Part shown: piece after piece, positions 45,508 through 53,918 of the stretch
Position numbering within the stretch: the first letter of the stretch is position 1
How the letters are laid out: each line of letters starts with the position of its first letter
Source of the DNA: Marinifaba aquimaris
Lineage (GTDB): Bacteria; Pseudomonadota; Gammaproteobacteria; Enterobacterales; Alteromonadaceae
Assembly (NCBI RefSeq): GCF_013328345.1
Contig: NZ_JABULX010000004.1
Span: 145,627 to 209,626, forward strand
Direction of reading: 5' to 3'
DNA: 64,000 nt
Translations under genes and position numbers: made by a program
The notes under the pieces: generated by a model
Database searches by the model: none
What the model was told of the DNA's origin: nothing
The model's input: the letters and a program-made list of their open reading frames with translations, nothing else

Positions 45508-47111
45508 TATGCTTGCTCCTGTGAACGAAATTCATTGAGTAATGCATCATCAACTTGCTGAGAAGCAATAATGGCGTTTAATACGGCTTGTGCTTTAGCA
45601 CGTGTTTCGTCTGCTTCACTTTGTGGATCAGAGTCATAAACCACACCTGCACCCGCTTGAACGTGAGCTACGTCATTTTTGACAAAAGCTGAACGAATAA
45701 CAATACAGGTATCCATATCACCGTTTGCAGCCAGATAACCGACTGCACCACCGTAACTGCCACGGCCTTTCTTTTCAGTTTGTCTGATTAGTTGCGCTGC
45801 TTTTACTTTAGGGGCACCAACGAGTGTACCCATGTTTAAACAGGCTTGGTAGGCGTGAAGGGCATCTAAATCTTCTCTTAATTCACCCTTAACACGAGAA
45901 ACTAAGTGCATAACAAATGAGTAACGGTCGACTTTTTGTAAATCACTGACATAACGCGTACCAGCTTTAGCAACGCGGGCAATATCATTACGTGCTAAAT
46001 CAACCAGCATCATGTGCTCAGATAATTCTTTCGTATCGCTTCTGAGTTCTTGTTCGATACGGCTGTCTAAGTCTAAGTTAATTGAACCATCAGTATTAAA
46101 CCCGCGGCGTCGTGTGCCAGCAATTGGGTAGACTTCAATCTCATTATTACTGTCTGTGTATTTCACTGCTGATTCTGGCGATGCACCAAACAATTGAAAG
46201 TCATGATCTTTGATAAAGAACATATAAGGGCTTGGATTTTGCTTTTTTAATTCGCGGTAGGCAGCGATAGGGTTTTGACAAGGCAGGCTAAAAGTACGAG
46301 ATGGAACAACTTGGAAAATATTACCGATTTGAATATGGTGTTTAAGATCCAACACGTCTTGTTTAAATTCAGCATCGTCTTTATCGGTTTGTATGTCCGT
46401 TTGCGCTAAATTTGGTTGTACCTTGGTGTTATGATTCGCAAAGGGCTGGTTAATTTTATCTGCTATTTGAGCCAGTTTCTGATCAGCATGTGTCGCTGAA
46501 TAATCAGACTCTGTTTCACTAAAGGAATTGTGAATTAGCTCAGCTGTTTGATTTTGGTGATCGCTTACTAATAATGTTTCAGCTAAATAAAACATATAAT
46601 CAGGGCAATCGTTTTGCCCATTTGGTACATCAGGTAATTGTTCAACCACACCTATGAGGTCATACCCGAGTACGCCCCCTAAGAAGGTTGCGAAATGGTG
46701 TTGTCCCTTTGCTTTACCTAGTTCGTCTATTTCTCGCAAAACAACAAAAGGGTTATCTGCTTTTAATCTTTCATCTTCACTTAAGCCTTTTGCAGGACGT
46801 TCGAAGATAAATTCAACGGTATCTTGAGTTTGCTGGCTAATATAATTGGCAAGTTGATGTTTTAAGTAATTTAATACGGCTTGTCCGCTTTTGTTAAAGC
46901 TGACGATGGCAACGGCTTGTCCTCGACACTCAAGACGAAGAGAGGCGTCGATTAGCATTAAGCTTTTGAGGTTATCTTTGCTGTCGATTTCAGCAGATTC
47001 CAACAGTAGAGTATTGTGGTGGTCATCCGCTAAAGCTTCAAATACAGCTAAAGGCTCGTTTATATAAGGAACAGTCAGTTCTGTTGTATTGATTAGCATA
47101 TTCTGTCGCAT
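45507..47111 (-). CDS. trpE: Anthranilate synthase component I
   Basis: 534 residues. It converts chorismate to anthranilate with TrpG. The N-terminal LLLES motif (about 35-39) is the allosteric tryptophan-binding element, implying feedback inhibition. The chorismate-utilising domain has FGASPES, PIAGTRRRG, ELSEHMMLVDLARND and GAGVVYDSDPQSE. A ~190-nt leader with trpL and an attenuator precedes it. Confidence 0.97.
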   Translation of the reverse strand: MRQNMLINTTELTVPYINEPLAVFEALADDHHNTLLLESAEIDSKDNLKSLMLIDASLRLECRGQAVAIVSFNKSGQAVLNYLKHQLANYISQQTQDTVEFIFERPAKGLSEDERLKADNPFVVLREIDELGKAKGQHHFATFLGGVLGYDLIGVVEQLPDVPNGQNDCPDYMFYLAETLLVSDHQNQTAELIHNSFSETESDYSATHADQKLAQIADKINQPFANHNTKVQPNLAQTDIQTDKDDAEFKQDVLDLKHHIQIGNIFQVVPSRTFSLPCQNPIAAYRELKKQNPSPYMFFIKDHDFQLFGASPESAVKYTDSNNEIEVYPIAGTRRRGFNTDGSINLDLDSRIEQELRSDTKELSEHMMLVDLARNDIARVAKAGTRYVSDLQKVDRYSFVMHLVSRVKGELREDLDALHAYQACLNMGTLVGAPKVKAAQLIRQTEKKGRGSYGGAVGYLAANGDMDTCIVIRSAFVKNDVAHVQAGAGVVYDSDPQSEADETRAKAQAVLNAIIASQQVDDALLNEFRSQEQA

Positions 47112-47290
47112 ATGGCGCTCTTATCATTATTGTTAAAGTATTAATTGAGAAAAGTTGTCATTAATACTATTGCCATCGGAATGAGCTTAAATTTTTAAAA
47201 CGAAAAGCCATTATCTTTTCCTATTTTCGCATTGCATTTTAGCATAAATTACCCCGCTCAAATTGGGCTGATTAAATGGCTAAGTGGAAG

Positions 47291-47319
47291 CGAAATAAAA
47301 AGCCCGCAATGTGCGGGCT
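47291..47319 (-). terminator. trp operon attenuator (terminator hairpin)
   Basis: On the minus strand AGCCCGCA and TGCGGGCT form an 8-bp stem with a 3-nt loop followed by TTTTATTT. It lies between trpL and trpE. A GCGGG segment right after the trpL stop can pair with the CCCGC of the left arm, which would be the antiterminator alternative. Confidence 0.87.
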
Positions 47320-47355
47320 TTAAATTCTTATAGTTGAATCAAATCACACCCGCTA

Positions 47356-47415
47356 TTATGTCGAGTGCCACCACCAGTTGTTAGCTTGGATTTGTGTAAT
47401 TTGCATTTGATTCAT
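47356..47415 (-). CDS. trpL: trp leader peptide TrpL
   Basis: 19-codon reading frame MNQMQITQIQANNWWWHST with three Trp codons in a row at 14-16, just ahead of the attenuator hairpin. Ribosome stalling at the Trp codons under tryptophan shortage would favour the antiterminator. The second ATG (47406) is spaced better from AAAGAGA than the first, so the actual peptide may be 16 residues. It is too short to be found by length, but position, orientation and content are decisive. Confidence 0.88.
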   Translation of the reverse strand: MNQMQITQIQANNWWWHST

Positions 47416-47440
47416 CTCTTTGTTCTGTTTGGTAACGCTA

Positions 47441-47521
47441 ATTGGCTGTTTTTAAGTAAAAATATCAAATAGTGATAACACCGATTTGCGAAAAAAGGTA
47501 AACTTTTCAGCAACAGCCAAT
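47441..47521. repeat. Spaced inverted repeat in the trp control region
   Basis: ATTGGCTGTT (47441-47450) and AACAGCCAAT (47512-47521) are perfect 10-bp inverted copies separated by 61 bp, upstream of trpL. The role is unknown; it may be a regulatory site or a chance repeat. Confidence 0.5.
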
Positions 47522-47703
47522 AGGATAAAACCTATGTGCTAATAAAAACGAATATTGGCATCAAAGTCAAGGTAAAAACTTTTAGTGAATATGCGTTTTT
47601 TAGCTTAGATATGTATTTTTATAGCTGATAGTGTTTTTCTTTGACTAATACACGCGACCTGCACCCAGTATTTTTCATTCTCAGTGAGTTTTAATTGATA
47701 CCA

Positions 47704-48552
47704 ATGAAAATTGATTTACACAGCCATACTAATTGCTCAGATGGCGAGCTAACACCCAAAGAATTGGTTCATCGTGCAAATAACCTGCAAGTAGATGTTC
47801 TTGCGATCACGGATCATGATTCTGTTGAAGGCTTGAACCTAGCGCATCAGGCTATCGCACAAGATAACTTGAAAGTTAAGTTAATTAATGGTGTCGAAAT
47901 ATCTACAGCATGGCACAGTTTTGAAGTTCATATTGTCGGTTTGAATATTGATAAAGATTGCCCGCAACTACAAAGCCGTTTAGCGAGTCAATTGGCGACT
48001 CGTCGAAATAGAGCAGAGCGTATTGCAGCTAAGTTAGCTAAAGTGGGTGTAGAGGGTGCACTTGAAGGTGCTAAAAAGTTAGCAAAAGGCCAGTCTCTCT
48101 CTAGAGTTCACTTTGCTAAATACCTGATAAATAAAGGAGTGGTAAGTGATTTTGATGCTGCTTTTAAGAAGTACTTAGCCAGAAAGGCAAAAGCATACGT
48201 TGCACCGGGTTGGATCACTATCGAACAAGCCGTTCAATGGATAGATGAAGCGGGCGGTCAAGCCGTGTTAGCCCACCCCAGTCGTTATGATTTATCGAAC
48301 AAATGGATCAGGAAATTGATCGATGAGTTTAAAGCAGCAGGCGGGAAGGGTATTGAAGTATCTCTACCTAGGCAATCGCCTAACGAAAGGCAACAGCTAG
48401 CAAAATATGCTATAGATAATCAATTACTTGCGTCTCAAGGCTCAGACTTCCACCGCATCAGTCGCTTTTCTGAGTTAGGTCGTAATATCCAGTTACCCGA
48501 AAAAGTTACGCCTATATGGCATGACTGGGCGCTAAATGAGGACATGGTATGA
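47704..48552 (+). CDS. rnm: PHP-domain 5'-3' exoribonuclease TrpH (RNase AM, YciV)
   Basis: 282 residues from ATG 47704; a TTG three codons upstream is open but less likely. Metal-binding motifs of the PHP phosphoesterase family are intact: DLHSHTNCSDG (3-13), ITDHDSVEG (about 37-45), AHPSRY and SDFHR near the end. The E. coli homologue removes mononucleotides and short oligonucleotides from RNA 5' ends, including in 5S rRNA maturation. It is divergent from trpE and overlaps yciO by 4 nt. Confidence 0.92.
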   Translation: MKIDLHSHTNCSDGELTPKELVHRANNLQVDVLAITDHDSVEGLNLAHQAIAQDNLKVKLINGVEISTAWHSFEVHIVGLNIDKDCPQLQSRLASQLATRRNRAERIAAKLAKVGVEGALEGAKKLAKGQSLSRVHFAKYLINKGVVSDFDAAFKKYLARKAKAYVAPGWITIEQAVQWIDEAGGQAVLAHPSRYDLSNKWIRKLIDEFKAAGGKGIEVSLPRQSPNERQQLAKYAIDNQLLASQGSDFHRISRFSELGRNIQLPEKVTPIWHDWALNEDMV

Positions 48553-49169
48553 GCCAGTTTTTTTATGTTCACCCTGATAACCCACAAAAACGTTTAATCA
48601 ATCAAGCTGTTGAAATTATTAAACAAGGTGGGGTGATTATTTACCCAACAGATTCGGGTTATGCCATAGGTTGTCACATTGGCGACAAAGACGCGCTAGA
48701 GCGCATTTGCCGTATTCGCCAAATAGAAATGGATCACGATTTTACTTTAGTTTGTCGTGACGTTTCTGAGCTGTCTAAATATGCAAAAGTAGGCAATGTT
48801 GCTTTTCGCGCGCTCAAAAATAATACACCAGGTGCTTATACGTTTATTTTTAAAGCGACAAAAGAAGTACCTCGCCGCTTAATGAATCCTAAAAAGAAAA
48901 CAATCGGGTTACGAATTCCTGATAATCAGATTGCATTGGATTTGTTAGAGGCACTAGGTGAGCCAATCATGAGTTCGAGCTTATTACTACCAGGGCAAGA
49001 CTTTACAGAAAGTGACCCTGAGGAAATTCGTGATAAATTGGAACACGCAGTCGATTTAATCATTCACGGTGGTTACCTAGGTGAAACACCGACTACTGTT
49101 GTCGATTTTACCGAAGATGAGCCTCAGCTAGTGCGCACAGGTAATGGTGATACATCACCGTTTGAATAA
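48549..49169 (+). CDS. yciO: YciO family protein (Sua5/YciO/YrdC fold)
   Basis: 206 residues of the YrdC-like RNA-binding fold. IIYPTDSGYAIGCHIGDKDALERI at the start and AYTFIFKATKEVPRR, LRIPDN and SSLLLPG are typical. YciO is a paralogue of the TsaC/Sua5 threonylcarbamoyl-AMP synthases, and its exact role is unclear. The gene overlaps the trpH stop by 4 nt (ATGA) and scpA follows with a 1-nt overlap, which points to one operon. Confidence 0.92.
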   Translation: MSQFFYVHPDNPQKRLINQAVEIIKQGGVIIYPTDSGYAIGCHIGDKDALERICRIRQIEMDHDFTLVCRDVSELSKYAKVGNVAFRALKNNTPGAYTFIFKATKEVPRRLMNPKKKTIGLRIPDNQIALDLLEALGEPIMSSSLLLPGQDFTESDPEEIRDKLEHAVDLIIHGGYLGETPTTVVDFTEDEPQLVRTGNGDTSPFE

Positions 49170-50020
49170 TGAACGCCGAGGTTGACGCTAAAATCGAGGA
49201 CCGCCAGGTTATAACCAAAGAGCCTGAGCAAATACCGCTCGCTTTCATTAGAGGTGAGGCGGTATTAGAGCAACCAGAAGATTTATTCATCCCGCCTGAG
49301 GCGCTTGAGGTTATTCTAGAAGCCTTTGAAGGCCCACTGGATTTACTGCTTTATCTTATCCGCAAACAAAAATTCGATATTCTTGATTTACCCATCAATC
49401 AGATAACCGCGCAGTACATGGAGTATGTTGAGATCATGAAAGATCTCAACCTAGAACTAGCCGCTGAATATTTGGTGATGGCAGCTATCTTAGCTGAAAT
49501 TAAATCGCGTTTATTACTACCAAAAATAAAAGTAGATGAAGGGGAAGATGAAGATCCTCGAGCTGAGTTGATACGACGCCTTCAAGAATACGAAGTATTT
49601 AAAAAAGCGGCGGAGAATCTCGACGAAGTGCCAAGAGACGAGCGAGATTTTTATCACGAACCGATCGATATCGCTGAAAATTGTCAGCCTAAAATTATAT
49701 TGCCTGATGTGGATTTGCAGGAGTTAGTCAGTGCGTTTTCTCAGGTATTAAAACGCGTGGATAACTTTAAGCACCACCAAATTAGCGCTGAAGTTTTATC
49801 AACACGAGAGCGCATGACTAAAATACTTGAACAGCTTGAAGGGGATACTTTTTTACCTTTCTCGACTTTTTTTGATTTTAGTGAAGGTAAGCAAGGTGTG
49901 GTGGTAACCTTCCTCGCTATTTTAGAACTGGCTAAAGAAAAACTAATTCAAATTCAACAAAACCTTGCGCTGGCTGATATTCATATTAGGCGAGCGCCGC
50001 TTTTAGAAAGCAGTGAGTAA
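49169..50020 (+). CDS. scpA: Segregation and condensation protein A
   Basis: 283 residues. Kleisin subunit of the Smc-ScpAB condensin. The conserved FEGPLDLLLYLIRKQKFDILDLPI (shown here by its FEGPLDLLLYLI and KFDILDLP parts, about 53-72), then YLVMAAILAEIKSRLLLP, and a C-terminal winged helix. In this group ScpAB may work with other SMC proteins such as MksB. It lies 12 nt before scpB. Confidence 0.94.
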   Translation: MNAEVDAKIEDRQVITKEPEQIPLAFIRGEAVLEQPEDLFIPPEALEVILEAFEGPLDLLLYLIRKQKFDILDLPINQITAQYMEYVEIMKDLNLELAAEYLVMAAILAEIKSRLLLPKIKVDEGEDEDPRAELIRRLQEYEVFKKAAENLDEVPRDERDFYHEPIDIAENCQPKIILPDVDLQELVSAFSQVLKRVDNFKHHQISAEVLSTRERMTKILEQLEGDTFLPFSTFFDFSEGKQGVVVTFLAILELAKEKLIQIQQNLALADIHIRRAPLLESSE

Positions 50021-50032
50021 GAGTAAATAATC

Positions 50033-50689
50033 GTGGCGCAATCAAATAAAAATAAACACTATTGCCAAATTATTGAAGCGGCTATTTTTGCTGCCGGTAA
50101 GCCTTTATCAATTGACGATTTAAAAGCGTCGGTGCTATCTGAATTTAAGTTATCGCTAAGCGCAATCAGAAATTTAGTTAGAGAAGTCCAACAATCGTAT
50201 GAAGGGCGAGGCATTGAGTTAGTTACACTGGCATCGGGCTACCGTTTTCAAACAATTGCTGATGTGAGCCCTTGGTTATCACACCTTTGGACAGAAAAAG
50301 CACCTCGCTACTCACGTGCGATGCTTGAAACCCTTTCTTTGATTGCCTATAAACAACCCATCACAAGAGGGGAAATAGAGCAGGTTAGAGGCGTAGCTGT
50401 CAGTTCAAATATCATCCGAGCTATGCAAGAACGAGGCTGGATAAAAGTTGTTGGCCACAAAGAAATTCCTGGTCGGCCAGCTTTATTTGCCACAACACCT
50501 GCGTTTTTAGACTATTTTGGGTTAGAATCGCTGGATCAATTACCGCAACTTGAAACAGTTGCACCTACAACCTTTGAACTGGGTGTCCAGCAGCCTGAAA
50601 ACCAGGCTGAGAAAGAGACTACCCCCCAATCCGATTCGGGAGAATCTGATGTCCGAGAAACTTCAAAAAGTATTAGCGAGAGCAGGTAA
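50033..50689 (+). CDS. scpB: Segregation and condensation protein B
   Basis: 218 residues from a GTG start. ScpB is a dimer of two winged-helix domains that binds the ScpA kleisin. IIEAAIFAAGKPLSIDDL begins the first, and RAMLETLSLIAYKQPITRGEIEQVRGV the second (about 96-122). The C-terminal ~35 residues are acidic and disordered and overlap the start of rluB by 41 nt. Confidence 0.94.
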   Translation: MAQSNKNKHYCQIIEAAIFAAGKPLSIDDLKASVLSEFKLSLSAIRNLVREVQQSYEGRGIELVTLASGYRFQTIADVSPWLSHLWTEKAPRYSRAMLETLSLIAYKQPITRGEIEQVRGVAVSSNIIRAMQERGWIKVVGHKEIPGRPALFATTPAFLDYFGLESLDQLPQLETVAPTTFELGVQQPENQAEKETTPQSDSGESDVRETSKSISESR

Positions 50690-51524
50690 AGGCTCTCGTC
50701 GTGAAATGGAAAGAGCGATTGCTGATGGCCGTGTTAGCGTCAATGGCACCGTCGCTGAGTTAGGTATTCGCGTTAGCGAAGGTGATGTCATCAAATACGA
50801 TGGTTTTGCCGTTAAATTTACAGCGGCAGAAAACATTCCTTGTCGCGTACTTATCTATAACAAACCTGAAGGTGAAATCTGTTCGAGAAATGATCCTGAT
50901 CACGACAAAACGGTTTTTGATCGCTTACCAAAATTAGAAAATGGTCGCTGGGTTGCAATTGGTCGTCTTGATATCAATACCTGTGGTTTGTTGCTATTTA
51001 CAACAGATGGCGAATTGGCAAATCGCTTAATGCACCCATCTCATGAAGTTGAACGTGAATATGCTGTAAGGGTTTTTGGTGAAGTAACAGATGGTATTGT
51101 TCAAAAACTACGTACCGGTGTACAGCTAGAAGATGGCCCTGCTAAATTCAGTAAACTTAAACGCCAGCCAGGTGAAGGTTTAAATCGTTGGTTCCATGTG
51201 ACCTTGTCAGAAGGTAGAAACCGTGAAGTGAGACGTATGTGGGAATCATTTGATTTACAAGTAAGTCGTTTACAGCGTATCCGTTACGGTAATATAACCT
51301 TACCTCGAGTATTACCACTTGGTGGCTGGGCTGAGCTTGAAGTAGAAGATATCAATTACCTTCGTAAAATGGTGAGCCTAGAGCCGATTGAAATGAAAAA
51401 ACAGGTGGCACGTAATAATCAAATTAAGCGTTTGAAAAGTCACAGCATTCGAAAAGCAATCAAGCGCGCTAATCAAAGAAAAGCGGGTAACTTTAAACCC
51501 AAATCTGTGCGCAAACGTAAATAA
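50649..51524 (+). CDS. rluB: 23S rRNA pseudouridine(2605) synthase RluB
   Basis: 291 residues from ATG 50649, which opens with the S4 domain EKLQKVLARAGKGSRREMERAI; upstream in-frame codons overlap scpB and look like non-protein sequence. The catalytic motif GRLDINTCGLLLFTTDG (Asp in RLD) and EGRNREVRRMW are clear. It modifies U2605 in the peptidyl-transferase region of 23S rRNA. The C-terminal tail is very basic (QRKAGNFKPKSVRKRK), as in other RluB proteins. The start lies within the 3' end of scpB. Confidence 0.95.
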   Translation: MSEKLQKVLARAGKGSRREMERAIADGRVSVNGTVAELGIRVSEGDVIKYDGFAVKFTAAENIPCRVLIYNKPEGEICSRNDPDHDKTVFDRLPKLENGRWVAIGRLDINTCGLLLFTTDGELANRLMHPSHEVEREYAVRVFGEVTDGIVQKLRTGVQLEDGPAKFSKLKRQPGEGLNRWFHVTLSEGRNREVRRMWESFDLQVSRLQRIRYGNITLPRVLPLGGWAELEVEDINYLRKMVSLEPIEMKKQVARNNQIKRLKSHSIRKAIKRANQRKAGNFKPKSVRKRK

Positions 51525-51547
51525 CATTTATTTTTTGAGATATTGCA

Positions 51548-51955
51548 ATGATTAAACCGCTGGGCATCGACCATCTAGTATTAAGAACTGAGCAACCTCA
51601 GCGGTTGATTGATTTTTACTGTGACCACCTAGCTTGCCAAATTGAAAGAACTCAAGCACAAGGTATCGGGCTGATTCAGCTTAGAGCTGGTGCTGCGTTG
51701 ATAGATATCGTAGAGGTCGATAGTCAATTAGGCCGCCTTGGCGGTAACACTTTAAATAAGCAAGGACATAACCTCGATCATTTTTGTTTGCAGTTACAAG
51801 TTCCCTCTATGGCGAGTCTTATTCGTTATCTCAATCAGCACAACATTCAATTCCAGCGCCCAGCTAACCGTTATGGAGCGACTGGCTTTTCTTTATCTGT
51901 TTATATCAAAGACCCTGACGGGAATGTAATTGAACTCAAACCCGTTAAGACATAA
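51548..51955 (+). CDS. VOC-family (glyoxalase/dioxygenase-like) protein
   Basis: 135 residues forming one vicinal-oxygen-chelate module. Potential metal ligands are His in GIDHLVLRT (about 8), His in HNLDHFCLQL, and Glu in DGNVIELKP. The family includes glyoxalase I, dioxygenases and fosfomycin-resistance enzymes, so the reaction is not predictable here. TTTTTTGAGA precedes the ATG, and msrA follows by 15 nt. Confidence 0.87.
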   Translation: MIKPLGIDHLVLRTEQPQRLIDFYCDHLACQIERTQAQGIGLIQLRAGAALIDIVEVDSQLGRLGGNTLNKQGHNLDHFCLQLQVPSMASLIRYLNQHNIQFQRPANRYGATGFSLSVYIKDPDGNVIELKPVKT

Positions 51956-51970
51956 TTTTTTGAGGTTTAT

Positions 51971-52507
51971 ATGGCAACACAATTCGCGACATTAGGTGGT
52001 GGTTGTTTTTGGTGTATTGAAGCGGCATTTAATACGGTCAAAGGTGTTATCAAAGCGACATCTGGCTACACTGGTGGTGAGCCTGAAACGGCAGATTATA
52101 AAACTGTGTGTTCAGGTACAACGGGTCATGTGGAAGTTGTACAAATTGAGTTTGATCCAGAACTAATAAGCTATGAGCAGTTACTTGTCATGTTTTTTAA
52201 ATTACACGACCCAACACAGCTCAACAAACAAGGCAATGATCTAGGTACTCAATACCGAGGTGCTATTTTTTATCACAATGATGAGCAGCAGTTGCAAGCA
52301 AAAGCAATGATTGACTTGTTAAAGGAGCAGCAGGTGTTTGAACAGGAAATAGTGACTGCTGTTGAACCTTTAACTGAGTTTTACCCCGCAGAGGATTACC
52401 ATCAAGGCTACTTCTTAGAGAACCCAGATCAAGCTTATTGCGCTATGGTGGTTTCACCTAAATACGAAAAGTTTAGGGCGCTATTCAGTGAGCAGCTAAA
52501 AAGCTAA
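51971..52507 (+). CDS. msrA: Peptide methionine sulfoxide reductase MsrA
   Basis: 178 residues. It reduces methionine-S-sulfoxide in proteins. The active-site motif GGGCFWCIEAAF (9-20, catalytic Cys12) is present with GYTGG and YHQGYFLENP. TTTTTTGAGG gives a ribosome binding site. It probably forms a pair with the VOC gene and its end overlaps the convergent zinc-ribbon gene by 4 nt. Confidence 0.96.
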   Translation: MATQFATLGGGCFWCIEAAFNTVKGVIKATSGYTGGEPETADYKTVCSGTTGHVEVVQIEFDPELISYEQLLVMFFKLHDPTQLNKQGNDLGTQYRGAIFYHNDEQQLQAKAMIDLLKEQQVFEQEIVTAVEPLTEFYPAEDYHQGYFLENPDQAYCAMVVSPKYEKFRALFSEQLKS

Positions 52508-52818
52508 CAGGTTTTAAGTACATGTGCTTGGTTTTTTAGTAATCGGTGTATACCGTAGTAAAGCATTAACCAAGCACCTGAACTGATGATAATTGCTAAC
52601 GGCCCGTTATCCAACCAAACGTATAAAAAGCATGCCCACATAATGAGAACAAAAAACTGGATAATGAGCAATTCATCCCAATTTGATTTTGCTTGGCATT
52701 TCACCACATGATGAGAGTGGCACAGAGGGCAAGATGGAGTCTCTTCTTCATCGTGTAGATCGAGCTCAGAAGCTTCACTTTCAATGAAGCTTTGACAAGA
52801 TTCACAGTAATAACTCAT
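52504..52818 (-). CDS. Small zinc-ribbon protein with two membrane helices
   Basis: 104 residues. An N-terminal zinc-ribbon-like part has CESC (5-8) and CPLC (30-33) with HSHH after it. Two membrane segments follow (about 50-68 and 73-90, separated by DNGP). Such proteins are common but uncharacterised. It is convergent with msrA (4-nt overlap) and precedes no clear partner; the potassium-channel gene is upstream on the same strand after about 35 nt. Confidence 0.68.
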   Translation of the reverse strand: MSYYCESCQSFIESEASELDLHDEEETPSCPLCHSHHVVKCQAKSNWDELLIIQFFVLIMWACFLYVWLDNGPLAIIISSGAWLMLYYGIHRLLKNQAHVLKTC

Positions 52819-52853
52819 ACATCATCCTTGATAGTTAAAGTCAGTTTTAACGT

Positions 52854-53843
52854 TTAACGCGTCATTTTCTTAACAAAAACAACCACGAACAGCGCGATTG
52901 TAAAGTTGCCAGCAAAGGCCTCAAATGCTGATATCAGCCGAGCAAATCCCACAGGCGTAATATCTCCGTAGCCTAAAGTGGTAAAGGTAACAACACTAAA
53001 GTACAACGCGCTGAAAAAATTCATTAAGTTGTCGCTAAAGCTTAACTCAGTATCTAACTTAATGATATCGCCACCGTAATTTATTCCTAAAGTGAAATAA
53101 CCCAAAGAGCAAATAAATATTAACACCATTGAAAACAAAATAACGTTGATAGGGCGTTCACCATAGCCACAGAATAAATCAACTAACTTTGAGAAAACGC
53201 GACGGCCTGAAAATTTTGGCATGCGCATTCGGCGCATAGTGAGCTCTTTGTGCATGCACTTACCCGCAAGTTCGAATAAACCTGAATATTCAGCGGCTTT
53301 TCGAATATCACGATAAATCTCTTCCGCTTGCTCGTAATTGTCTAAGGCGAGTGGTAAGTCATGGTCGACCTCTGCTTTTTTTGCATCTTGTTCTTGCAGC
53401 AGGTATTTACCGATTTCTAAGTTATCGATTTTAGCCTTGTGAAGTTTAATACCGAGTAAATTGGTATTTTCAAGTTTGGCACAGTGTAAGTTGGCTTCAC
53501 GAAGGTCAGCTTTCATCAAAGAGCCGTTTCGTATTTGTATGTTGAATAGATGGGCATGAGACAGGTTACAACGATAAAAATCAGAACCTGAGAAATCGTA
53601 GCCAAGTAAACTGTCACGATTGACTAGGTTGATACCACTAAGGTTTGCTCTTTTTAGTTGCAGGCCTTGGGTTAAGCCCCCTGAGCGAGCATAGCGCTCA
53701 AGTTTGTCGGCTAAATCCATGCCTGATTTATCAAAGTTAGGGTCATGCCAAAAACAATAGCCGTTCCCCATATCCACTTCTTTACAATAACTGCCGTCTT
53801 CTGAATGGTACTTGCAGCATCCGAACTTTTCTGTTGAACTCAT
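52854..53843 (-). CDS. Pentapeptide-repeat ion channel protein with Cys/His N-terminus
   Basis: 329 residues. The N-terminus (7-34) has a Cys/His cluster: FGCCKYH, SYCKEVD and GYCFWHDP, a candidate metal site. Residues about 60-140 are pentapeptide repeats (ANLSG, ADLRE, ANLHC, AKLEN, TNLLG) forming a quadrilateral helix. A charged linker (145-225) leads to a two-helix pore: helices at about 232-257 and 303-326 enclosing the potassium filter TTLGYGDIT. It is therefore a K+ channel with a cytoplasmic pentapeptide domain. What gates it is unknown. Confidence 0.88.
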   Translation of the reverse strand: MSSTEKFGCCKYHSEDGSYCKEVDMGNGYCFWHDPNFDKSGMDLADKLERYARSGGLTQGLQLKRANLSGINLVNRDSLLGYDFSGSDFYRCNLSHAHLFNIQIRNGSLMKADLREANLHCAKLENTNLLGIKLHKAKIDNLEIGKYLLQEQDAKKAEVDHDLPLALDNYEQAEEIYRDIRKAAEYSGLFELAGKCMHKELTMRRMRMPKFSGRRVFSKLVDLFCGYGERPINVILFSMVLIFICSLGYFTLGINYGGDIIKLDTELSFSDNLMNFFSALYFSVVTFTTLGYGDITPVGFARLISAFEAFAGNFTIALFVVVFVKKMTR

Positions 53844-53918
53844 CTCACTCTTTTTTCTTCTTGCCCAGATAGTATAAATCTAACGCAAGCTGAAAAAAAT
53901 GCGAGTTTTCAGGCGCTT

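Larger units (their letters stand above)
47112..47703. other. Intergenic control region between trpE and trpH
   Basis: About 590 bases between divergent genes. It holds the trp attenuator (47291-47319), the trpL leader peptide (47356-47415), a 10-bp inverted repeat (47441-47450 / 47512-47521) and further AT-rich sequence that should contain both promoters. I could not fix -10/-35 elements or a TrpR operator with confidence. Confidence 0.7.

Noticed and set aside
47640..47670. TrpR operator around TTGACTAATACACGCG
   Set aside because: Only partial resemblance to the CTAG-rich TrpR palindrome and no symmetric half-sites.
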